Assembly: GCA_024643585.1 (NCBI GenBank)
Contig: JAHEMP010000026.1
Span: forward strand, 1-14,312
Direction of reading: 5' to 3'
Length of the DNA: 14,312 nt
Source: Crocinitomicaceae bacterium
GTDB lineage: Bacteria; Bacteroidota; Bacteroidia; Flavobacteriales_D; Crocinitomicaceae
Shown here piece after piece: positions 1 through 5,655 of this stretch. Under the pieces are notes generated by a model. It saw only the letters and a list, made by a program, of their open reading frames with translations. It was not told where the DNA came from and ran no database searches. The position numbers were made by a program, and so were the translations under genes. Each line of letters begins with the position of its first letter. The stretch's first letter is position 1.

Positions 1-907
1 CACGAGTTGCAGGATCTTTGTGCATTTCCAAAACTCGGATTACCAAATTCTTCTCATCAGAGTTCATATCAGATTTCTCCAACTCTGTTTTGAATCCTGC
101 GTAATCTTCTCCACGTCCATCCATTTTGTAGATTTCTGTTTGACCTGCTTCGTTACCTGCTTTTTTAGCCAACTTCATTGAAGCGTCTTTTCCGGCTGTA
201 GCACGGTCAGTTGATAAAGTATTGTTTTTATCTTCTTCTCCTTCTGGAGATGCGTAACCAATTACATCAATAGACTTGATTTTAATACGGTCATTTGTTT
301 GAACACTTTTCATCCAAGCTTCAAGACCAACAACGTCAGATTCTTTCAATTCACTTGCTTTAACAACTGACTTACCTTTGTCATAGTTGATTTGTGCCAT
401 TGTTGAATTTTCAATAACTCTTTTGAAATTATCTTTCTCCATGGTAACGCGGTAATCCTTGTTCACCAATAATGGAGTAATGATCGTTCCTTTGCAAATT
501 GACGTCTCATCAATTTGATCTTTTACTTTACCACCTTTAGATACAGTTCCTGTGATTTTCAATTCTGTATCTTCATACTCAGGTTTGTATGCTACTACAT
601 CATAGTAGGTCATTTTTCCACCTGGTTTGTATTGAATAACTGTACCATTTCCTGTAGCTTTTTCACCAAGAACGGTTACAGATTTCAACGCTGTGCTTCC
701 GAGCATAGGTTGAATTTCAGCGCTCGCTTTTTTATTAATCCCTTTTTCTGGGAAAGTTATGTCTACTTGCACACGAACGGAGTCACCATGCATTTCAAGA
801 GGGCAAGGTTTAACGTCGTATTTTAGATCTTTCAAAAGGTCACAACTAGTTAAAAGTGAACCTGTAACTGCTAGGAAAGCATAACCAAGTAAAGTTTGTT
901 TTTTCAT
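1..907 (-). CDS. OmpA-like domain lipoprotein (partial, 3' end beyond left edge)
   Basis: Reading leftward from the ATG at 905-907, the frame is open for 302 codons to the window edge, so the C-terminus is missing. The N-terminus is a lipoprotein signal: Lys-Lys-Gln, a hydrophobic core and the lipobox LTSC with Cys22, followed by Asp-Leu-Leu-Lys. Residues around 212-235 read IDVIGYASPEG, then N-x-LS-x-DRA, which resembles the peptidoglycan-binding OmpA C-terminal motif in the GYASPEG form common in Bacteroidota. It probably acts in the outer membrane or periplasm, anchored by lipid and contacting peptidoglycan. The region before the OmpA motif (about residues 25-190) looks like beta-rich domain sequence that I do not recognise. 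The gene is separated from folK by 101 bp and has its own weak -7 promoter match. The OmpA assignment is moderate because the domain is cut by the edge. Confidence 0.8.
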   Translation of the reverse strand, partial: MKKQTLLGYAFLAVTGSLLTSCDLLKDLKYDVKPCPLEMHGDSVRVQVDITFPEKGINKKASAEIQPMLGSTALKSVTVLGEKATGNGTVIQYKPGGKMTYYDVVAYKPEYEDTELKITGTVSKGGKVKDQIDETSICKGTIITPLLVNKDYRVTMEKDNFKRVIENSTMAQINYDKGKSVVKASELKESDVVGLEAWMKSVQTNDRIKIKSIDVIGYASPEGEEDKNNTLSTDRATAGKDASMKLAKKAGNEAGQTEIYKMDGRGEDYAGFKTELEKSDMNSDEKNLVIRVLEMHKDPATR

Positions 908-937
908 ACCACTGATTTATATCATCATTTAAGAGTG

Positions 938-945
938 CAATATTA
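938..945 (-). promoter_or_regulatory. Candidate -7 element for the OmpA-like lipoprotein gene
   Basis: The minus strand reads TAATATTG followed by CA, a 7/8 match to the Bacteroidota -7 consensus TAnnTTTG, 30 bp upstream of the ATG. No clear TTG -33 element lies at the expected distance, so the call is tentative. Confidence 0.4.
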
Positions 946-1008
946 CAAAAAAAATGTCGCTTTTCACGTTCTATTAAACTAGAATAGAATATTTTCCTAT
1001 TTTTTATC

Positions 1009-1497
1009 TCAAATTAAGACATTTGTTAAATTTAACAGATTAAGCAATTGTTGTGAAGTTAAACACGTGATGGGGTCAATTCTGGTTGGTGCTATTTCGG
1101 ATAAAGGTATAAGCACAAAGTCCCTAGAACGATAGTTTTTATGCGGAATGGTTAAGAATTCATTGTTAAATACAAGGTTATCAAAAAGAATAATATCAAT
1201 ATCTATGCACCTAGATTCATAGCCGTTATTTTTTTTTGGCTTTCTTCCCAAATCCAATTCAATTTTTTTTATTTTTTCTAGCAATACCATAGGCGATATT
1301 GTTGTTTTAATTTGAACAACAGTATTTAAAAATTGAGTTTGAGACTCAAATCCTTGAGCTTCGTTTTCCAAATTTGTGGCTACTTTTTGAACCTTTCCAA
1401 TTTCCGTTTCAATTTTGGAAATTGCTAGTTTAATATTTTGCTCTCGGTTGCCCAAATTGCTACCCAATGACAATAGTATGTCATTTTCTACTTCCAT
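1009..1497 (-). CDS. folK: 2-amino-4-hydroxy-6-hydroxymethyldihydropteridine pyrophosphokinase (HPPK)
   Basis: Folate biosynthesis enzyme that transfers pyrophosphate from ATP to 6-hydroxymethyl-7,8-dihydropterin, the step before dihydropteroate synthase; cytosolic. The 162-residue length is normal for the family. Family motifs are visible in order: LSLGSNLGNRE near the start (residues 9-19), FLNTVVQ, the E-x-x-LGRKPK stretch, RCIDIDIILFD (the RxIDxDI metal/ATP signature) and the end motif PHKNYRSRDFVLIPLSEIAP. The gene overlaps the end of gldD by 10 bp and is the last gene of the minus-strand ssb-gldE-gldD-folK cluster, so it is probably co-transcribed and translationally coupled to gldD. 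I see no strong terminator between its stop and the next minus-strand gene. Confidence 0.95.
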   Translation of the reverse strand: MEVENDILLSLGSNLGNREQNIKLAISKIETEIGKVQKVATNLENEAQGFESQTQFLNTVVQIKTTISPMVLLEKIKKIELDLGRKPKKNNGYESRCIDIDIILFDNLVFNNEFLTIPHKNYRSRDFVLIPLSEIAPTRIDPITCLTSQQLLNLLNLTNVLI

Positions 1498-2051
1498 TCG
1501 AAGGTGTTAACCATTTTAATAAGATCTTCTTTCAGGTAATCCAATGTTGGTTTGAGTGAATCGTAATTTGGTTTTGAATTTAGATAAACTACGCCACTCA
1601 CGAATCTGCTTGTCGAATCTGTTAAATAAAATTGAAAAGGCGTAGCAACATCTCCTTTGAGTTCAAAAAAGGTTCCATACACTTTTTTCTGAGGCTGAAT
1701 AATGCGGGTGTCTTCAATCGCAGTCGCTTTTAATTTGTGCTCATCCACTTTGTCATTCGCGAAATTTACATAAGAACCTAAACTTTCTTTCATTTCTATA
1801 TACGAGAAATGGATTACTCCTTTAACCGGACCTAAATCTATATCCTTGTGACAATTTTCTGCGGAGACTTCCTTGACAATGTATGATTTTGCTTTTTCAA
1901 AAGAGTAAGGGCATCTGTCGGTAAACAATTCGTATTCGTGTTTAGGTAAATCTGTTCGCAAATAGGATGGAGGTTTGGGAATTAAAATTTCATTTCCACC
2001 GCAAGAAAAAAGAGTAGTTAATATTAAAATAAAAGCAAATATTTTATTCAT
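1488..2051 (-). CDS. gldD: Gliding motility lipoprotein GldD
   Basis: A 187-residue lipoprotein. The signal peptide ends in the lipobox LFSC (Cys17, then Gly-Gly), so the mature protein should be lipid-anchored in the envelope. The mature start, with PKPPSYLRTDLPKHEY, matches my memory of the conserved GldD N-terminal motif (P-K-P-x-x-YLR-x-DLP). In Flavobacterium johnsoniae GldD is required for gliding and is encoded next to gldE; its biochemical role is not established. Here the start codon overlaps the gldE stop as ATGA, and the end overlaps folK, so the three genes form a tight unit. The assignment rests on the N-terminal motif, length, lipobox and the diagnostic gldE neighbour. Whether this organism glides cannot be read from the window. 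Confidence 0.92.
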   Translation of the reverse strand: MNKIFAFILILTTLFSCGGNEILIPKPPSYLRTDLPKHEYELFTDRCPYSFEKAKSYIVKEVSAENCHKDIDLGPVKGVIHFSYIEMKESLGSYVNFANDKVDEHKLKATAIEDTRIIQPQKKVYGTFFELKGDVATPFQFYLTDSTSRFVSGVVYLNSKPNYDSLKPTLDYLKEDLIKMVNTFEWK

Positions 2052-3394
2052 TCTTCACTTGCTTTAGGTGTAATGATACGAACCATTTTTATTCTTCTTT
2101 TGTCGGAAGTTTCTACGATTAATTTAATTTCGCCTACCATGAAACTTTCTTTGTTTTTTAGGATGCGTCCAGCATTTTCGACTAAAAATCCTCCTAGCGT
2201 TTCAGCATCTCCTTTTATTTCTTCAAAGTCTTTTCCATCAACTTCAAGTACCTTGTAAACGTCTACCAAGGCTGTTTTTCCCTCAAATCGGTAAGTGTTT
2301 TCGTCGATTTTCGTAAAAACAATTTCGTCAGTATCAAATTCGTCAGTAATATCACCGACTATCTCCTCGAGTACGTCTTCCAATGTACAAACTCCGCTAG
2401 CTCCGCCATATTCGTCAACGACAACAGCCATGTGCATTTTTTTTGATTGAAATTCTTTCAATAAATCGTCAATCTTCTTATTCTCAGGAATGAAAAAAGG
2501 CAATCGAATGAGGTCTAACCATTTTATATCTTTGCCTTCACTGTTTAAAAAAGGGAGTACGTCTTTTACATATAATAAACCGATAACATTGTCAAAAGAA
2601 TTCTCAAATACTGGGATTCTTGAATAACCAGATTCCAAAATAATTTCCATTATTTTTTTATAATCAGATTCTTTATCAATTGCCACAACGTCCATCCGAG
2701 GACGCATAATTTGCCGAACTTCCGTATTGCCAAATTTCACAATGCCTTCCAAGATACGGTGTTCACCATCGCTTGTGTTTTCTTCCTTTGTCAGAGCTAA
2801 CGCTTGTTCAAGTTCATCACTTGATATTTTTACGCCTTTCTTTTTTGCTCTTTTGTGAATAAAATTGGAACCATTTACCAAAAAGTTTTTAATCCAATTT
2901 ATAGGAGGAGCTGAACTTAATATTGACAATGGCGTTGCCATCCTTTTGGCAAATGTTAAAGCATTTTTTGTAGCATATATTTTTGGGATTACTTCTCCAA
3001 TGAGCAACAACAATAGAGTGATAACGAAAACTTCCAATATTAAATGAAAAGTAGATTCTTTGTCATTTGGAAATGCTTGATTTAAAATGGAGCTAGACAA
3101 AATTACAATACCGACATTCACAAAATTGTTTGTAATCAGTATGGTAGCTAAAAGCTCCTGAGGTTTCTTCATTAAAGAGAAGGCAGTTTTTCCTCCTTTG
3201 CTTTCGTCAGATTTTAATTTTTCTTTTTCATTTGGTCCCAAAGAAAAATACGCAGCTTCAGATCCTGAAATTAATGCAGAAATTAGTAGTAAAACAGCTA
3301 CGACAATTATTAAGGCAATGACTTCTGAGGAAAGACCAGAAAGTTGACGGCAGACCAGAGGGTCGATTAAAGAATTTATAGGAGGATTTGTCAT
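2048..3394 (-). CDS. gldE: GldE: CNNM/CBS/CorC-type membrane protein
   Basis: A 448-residue inner-membrane protein with the CorC/HlyC (TlyC-like) layout. A DUF21/CNNM membrane region covers roughly residues 22-150, with a first helix running into the hallmark SGSEAAYFSL and further hydrophobic helices containing TILITNNFVNVGIVILSS and ITLLLLLIGEVIPKIYA. A tandem CBS pair follows at about 225-340 (IMRPRMDVVAID, SGYSRIPVFE, VDEYGGASGVCTLEDVLEEI). A CorC_HlyC associated domain closes the protein (about 355-445). Proteins of this architecture are linked to Mg/Co transport elsewhere. In flavobacteria this copy, next to gldD, is GldE, which can partly compensate for GldD defects (established for F. 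johnsoniae). It follows ssb after 6 bp and overlaps gldD by 4 bp. The name GldE rather than a generic hemolysin-type protein rests mainly on gene order. Confidence 0.92.
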   Translation of the reverse strand: MTNPPINSLIDPLVCRQLSGLSSEVIALIIVVAVLLLISALISGSEAAYFSLGPNEKEKLKSDESKGGKTAFSLMKKPQELLATILITNNFVNVGIVILSSSILNQAFPNDKESTFHLILEVFVITLLLLLIGEVIPKIYATKNALTFAKRMATPLSILSSAPPINWIKNFLVNGSNFIHKRAKKKGVKISSDELEQALALTKEENTSDGEHRILEGIVKFGNTEVRQIMRPRMDVVAIDKESDYKKIMEIILESGYSRIPVFENSFDNVIGLLYVKDVLPFLNSEGKDIKWLDLIRLPFFIPENKKIDDLLKEFQSKKMHMAVVVDEYGGASGVCTLEDVLEEIVGDITDEFDTDEIVFTKIDENTYRFEGKTALVDVYKVLEVDGKDFEEIKGDAETLGGFLVENAGRILKNKESFMVGEIKLIVETSDKRRIKMVRIITPKASEE

Positions 3395-3400
3395 CTGCGA

Positions 3401-3850
3401 TTAAAAAGGTAAATCATCATTTTCGTCATCTTTGAAATCTTTTAACGCGTCAGGCGATGAAGGCGTTCCTTGATTGGAATAATTTGGCTCGTTATTCGTT
3501 TTCTCAGAGTTTTCAGGTCGTGACAGTATGGTTAACTGGTCAGCAAGAACTTCAGTTGTGTACCTTGTCGCTCCTTCTTTATCTTGCCAAGAACGCTTTT
3601 TTAAACGACCTTCGACATATATTTTAGTTCCTTTTTTTAGATATTTCTCTGCTACTTCGGCTAAACCGCGCCAAACGACAATATCATGCCAGTCAGTGGT
3701 TTCTCTTCTTTCACCAGATGTTTTGTCTGTGTATGATTCTGAGGTTGCAATTGGGAAATTTGCTACAGTTGCTCCGTTTTCCAAATGTCGAACTTCTGGA
3801 TCCTTGCCCAGATTTCCTATTAGGATCACTTTATTTACTGTACCAGCCAT
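3401..3850 (-). CDS. ssb: Single-stranded DNA-binding protein
   Basis: A 149-residue SSB, close to the usual bacterial length. An OB fold spans about residues 4-108 (NKVILIGNLGKDPEVR, DWHDIVVWRGLAEVAEKYLKKG, YVEGRLKKRSWQDK). A polar flexible linker follows, ending in the acidic C-terminal tip DDLPF that recruits replication and repair partners. It binds and protects ssDNA during replication, recombination and repair. It is the first gene of the ssb-gldE-gldD-folK cluster, with a 77 bp gap from mutY that contains a perfect -7 promoter match. The start MAGTVNKVILIG is standard for Bacteroidota SSB. Confidence 0.97.
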   Translation of the reverse strand: MAGTVNKVILIGNLGKDPEVRHLENGATVANFPIATSESYTDKTSGERRETTDWHDIVVWRGLAEVAEKYLKKGTKIYVEGRLKKRSWQDKEGATRYTTEVLADQLTILSRPENSEKTNNEPNYSNQGTPSSPDALKDFKDDENDDLPF

Positions 3851-3878
3851 ATTTATTGTTTCTAAATATTAATAAATA

Positions 3879-3886
3879 CAAATATA
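3879..3886 (-). promoter_or_regulatory. Candidate -7 promoter element for the ssb-gldE-gldD-folK unit
   Basis: The minus strand reads TATATTTG, a perfect TAnnTTTG match 28 bp before the ssb ATG in the mutY-ssb gap. I could not find a convincing TTG -33 partner upstream. It suggests the cluster can be transcribed independently of mutY. Confidence 0.5.
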
Positions 3887-3927
3887 GTAATTAGCATGTA
3901 AGAAGTGTGTTTTTTAGGTATATAGAC

Positions 3928-4965
3928 TTATTCTTTTAGTTTCAAATAGTCTACCAGTGGTTTTGGAAAAGGGTACAGATACAAGTCGCTATTATTCACC
4001 CACTTTAAATCTTCATGTTCTATTTTTTTGCCCAAATTGATTTGATGAAATTTAATATTTAACTTTTGATGACTTAGAAGGTGCTCAATTGGCTCGGAAA
4101 CAGTATGCTGAATAATGCGCGCACTGTACTTTTGGGTGACCAAATTAGGAATTTCCCCATCGTTCATATCCGTCATTTCAATCAAAGGTAATTGGTACAA
4201 ATGTTGCCAAATGTCTTTTTTTAACCTCTGTTCTATTAAAACATCTTCTCCTGACTGAATATGCAAGAAATGTAAGTATCGTTTTCGAACAGCTGTTTTT
4301 TTTGATTTTACTGGCAGAGATTCAAAATTTTTCGCTTTAAAACTTGCGCAATGTTGAACCACAGGACAAGAATCGCATTTTGGAGATTTTGGCGAACAAA
4401 CAAGCGCGCCTAATTCCATTATGGCTTGATTATGACTTGCAGGATCCGAAAGAAACAAAAAGTCTTGAGCCATTTCACGAAATTCTTTTTTACCTTTTGT
4501 ACTATCTATGGGTGTTTCCCAATTGAAAAGTCGACTCAGTACACGAAAAACGTTTCCATCCAAAACAGCTTGGGGTTCATTAAAGGCAAACGATGAAATA
4601 GCCGAGGCCGTATAGTCGCCAATCCCTGGAAGTTCAATTATTTCCTTGTAGGTATTGGGAAAAACCGAATTGTGTTTTAAATGGACAAGTTTTGCTGCCT
4701 TGTGAATATTTCTAGCTCTAGAATAATACCCTAAACCTTGCCATAGCTGTAAAACCTGCTGCTCATCTGCTAAAGCCAGTGCTTTGATGTTAGGGAAATT
4801 ATTTATAAATCGCTCATAATAGGACATGCCCTGGTTAACTCTCGTCTGCTGAAGAATGATTTCAGATAGCCATATTTTGTATGGGTCTTTGGTTTTTCTC
4901 CAAGGAAGATCGCGTTTGTTTTTATCGTACCAGTTGATAATTAGCTCGTTGATATTTTTTGACAT
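3928..4965 (-). CDS. mutY: Adenine DNA glycosylase MutY
   Basis: Base-excision repair glycosylase that removes adenine mispaired with 8-oxoguanine. At 345 residues it is close to E. coli MutY. Visible in order: SEIILQQTRV with the putative catalytic Glu35; the helix-hairpin-helix LPGIGDYTASAI (residues 112-123); VLDGNVFRVLSR with catalytic Asp136; and a [4Fe-4S] cluster motif C-x6-C-x2-C-x5-C at Cys190/197/200/206. These sit two residues before the E. coli positions (37, 138, 192-208), so the catalytic core is intact. The remaining C-terminal half fits the NUDIX-like domain that reads 8-oxoG. It is transcribed divergently from the HU gene across a 109 bp spacer. I see no clear consensus promoter for it. 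Confidence 0.97.
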   Translation of the reverse strand: MSKNINELIINWYDKNKRDLPWRKTKDPYKIWLSEIILQQTRVNQGMSYYERFINNFPNIKALALADEQQVLQLWQGLGYYSRARNIHKAAKLVHLKHNSVFPNTYKEIIELPGIGDYTASAISSFAFNEPQAVLDGNVFRVLSRLFNWETPIDSTKGKKEFREMAQDFLFLSDPASHNQAIMELGALVCSPKSPKCDSCPVVQHCASFKAKNFESLPVKSKKTAVRKRYLHFLHIQSGEDVLIEQRLKKDIWQHLYQLPLIEMTDMNDGEIPNLVTQKYSARIIQHTVSEPIEHLLSHQKLNIKFHQINLGKKIEHEDLKWVNNSDLYLYPFPKPLVDYLKLKE

Positions 4966-4998
4966 CTTTAAAAAAAAGTAAAAATTAACTCATTTTGA

Positions 4999-5030
4999 TT
5001 GTGATTAATCATTTAAGATTGATAATTTTG
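4999..5030 (+). promoter_or_regulatory. Promoter for the HU-family gene (TTG - 21 bp - TAATTTTG)
   Basis: TTG at 4999-5001 and a perfect -7 element TAATTTTG at 5023-5030 are separated by 21 bp, the spacing expected for the Bacteroidota primary sigma factor. Predicted transcription start is about 5034-5038, giving a leader of about 40 nt ahead of the ATG at 5075. The leader is A-rich just before the ATG and shows no Shine-Dalgarno. The spacer contains the perfect palindrome TGATTAATCA (5002-5011). Confidence 0.7.
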
Positions 5031-5074
5031 CAGTCGAATTTTACAAGGATAATTACAAATTAAAGAATTTTAAA

Positions 5075-5365
5075 ATGACAAAGGCGGATATCGTTAACAA
5101 AATTGCATCTGAGACAGGGTTGGAAAAAAATGAAGTTTTAAGAACTGTTGAATCTATGATGTCGAACATCAAATCTTCATTGTCAAACGGTGAAAACGTT
5201 TACTTAAGAGGTTTTGGAAGCTTTATTGTTAAGGAAAGAGCAGCGAAAACAGGTCGTAACATTTCGAAAAACACAACAATTTTGATTCCTGCACATAACA
5301 TTCCTTCATTTAAGCCGGCAAAAACGTTTGTTGAAGAAGTGAAAACAAAAGTGACTGTTAAATAA
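5075..5365 (+). CDS. HU/IHF-family DNA-binding protein
   Basis: A 96-residue nucleoid protein of the HU/IHF fold. The N-terminal helices read MTKADIVNKIASETGL and EVLRTVESMMSNIKSSLSNGE. The beta-sheet signature GFGSFIVKERAAKTGRN (about residues 48-65) follows, then the DNA-intercalating arm region with IPAHNIPSFKPAKTFVEEV. It bends and compacts DNA and may help repair and replication. HU and IHF cannot be separated by sequence alone here; HU-beta-like is most likely. It sits divergently from mutY and ahead of the COX24-like gene and rng, an order I recognise in flavobacteria. It has a strong consensus promoter and is followed by an intrinsic terminator, consistent with an abundant monocistronic message. 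Confidence 0.95.
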   Translation: MTKADIVNKIASETGLEKNEVLRTVESMMSNIKSSLSNGENVYLRGFGSFIVKERAAKTGRNISKNTTILIPAHNIPSFKPAKTFVEEVKTKVTVK

Positions 5366-5379
5366 GGATTTTAACATAG

Positions 5380-5398
5380 AATTGATTAAAAATCAATT
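5380..5398. repeat. AT-rich dyad between the HU stop and the next promoter
   Basis: AATTGATT, spacer AAA, AATCAATT: a perfect 8 bp inverted repeat with a 3 nt loop. It begins 14 bp after the HU stop and includes the TTG of the downstream promoter candidate. It could be a weak 3' hairpin of the HU mRNA or a dyad operator over the -33 element; the sequence does not decide. Confidence 0.55.
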
Positions 5399-5415
5399 TT
5401 AAATTATTATTTTTG
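5382..5415 (+). promoter_or_regulatory. Promoter for the small COX24-like gene, abutting the HU terminator
   Basis: TTG at 5382-5384, a 23 bp spacer and a perfect -7 element TATTTTTG at 5408-5415. The predicted start, about 5420, lies inside the 5' arm of the terminator hairpin that begins at 5416. This is the only good promoter match between HU and recX. Confidence 0.6.
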
Positions 5416-5446
5416 CACTCCCGTTGAGAAGCGGGAGTGTTTTTTT
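5416..5446 (+). terminator. Intrinsic terminator after the HU gene
   Basis: A perfect 8 bp GC-rich stem, CACTCCCG (5416-5423) and CGGGAGTG (5432-5439), with an 8 nt loop and then seven T (5440-5446). This is a canonical rho-independent terminator 50 bp past the HU stop. Confidence 0.88.
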
Positions 5447-5461
5447 ATCTGTAAAACAGAT
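5447..5461. repeat. Short perfect dyad ATCTGT-AAA-ACAGAT
   Basis: A 6 bp inverted repeat with a 3 nt spacer directly after the terminator T-run, in the leader of the small basic gene. Possibly a small leader hairpin; it may also be chance in AT-rich DNA. Confidence 0.35.
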
Positions 5462-5499
5462 ATTTAGATTTAAGTCAAATTAATTAAAATATATATAAT

Positions 5500-5592
5500 A
5501 TGCCAAGCGGTAAAAAAAGAAAAAGACATAAAATGTCTACTCACAAGAGAAAGAAAAGACTTAGAAAAAACAGACATAAGAAAAAGAAATAA
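5500..5592 (+). CDS. 30-residue highly basic AURKAIP1/COX24-domain-like protein, likely ribosome-associated
   Basis: A 30-codon gene reading MPSGKKRKRHKMSTHKRK and continuing with R/K/H-rich sequence to KKKK-stop. It has 12 Lys, 6 Arg and 3 His in 30 residues. It matches my memory of a very conserved tiny Bacteroidota protein annotated as AURKAIP1/COX24 domain-containing. The domain's eukaryotic namesake AURKAIP1 is mitoribosomal protein mS38, and a similar small basic protein (bS22) occurs in mycobacterial ribosomes. From that I infer it binds rRNA in the ribosome, though this window cannot prove it. A short, strongly basic and nearly uncharged-acid-free composition supports RNA binding. Its context is supportive: own consensus promoter at 5382-5415, A/T-rich sequence before the ATG, and a terminator 20 bp after the stop. 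It is easily missed by length cut-offs. Confidence 0.85.
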   Translation: MPSGKKRKRHKMSTHKRKKRLRKNRHKKKK

Positions 5593-5612
5593 TTTTCTTA
5601 TCTTAACTTCCT

Positions 5613-5635
5613 GCTCGGCTCCGGCCGGGCTTTTT
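5613..5635 (+). terminator. Intrinsic terminator between the COX24-like gene and rng
   Basis: A 7 bp stem, GCTCGGC (5613-5619) and GCCGGGC (5624-5630) with one T-G wobble. The loop is TCCG closed by C-G, a UNCG-type stable tetraloop. Five T follow (5631-5635). The U-run is short, so partial readthrough into rng, which starts 20 bp downstream, is plausible. Confidence 0.82.
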
Positions 5636-5655
5636 CTAATTTAAATTAAGCTTTC

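Noticed and set aside
968..1008. Weak hairpin after folK (AATAG...CTATT)
   Set aside because: Only 5 A/T-rich pairs with a long loop; not a credible terminator.
4966..4990. Possible mutY -7 box (minus strand TAATTTTT)
   Set aside because: It lacks the final G and any TTG partner on that strand, so it is indistinguishable from AT-rich background.
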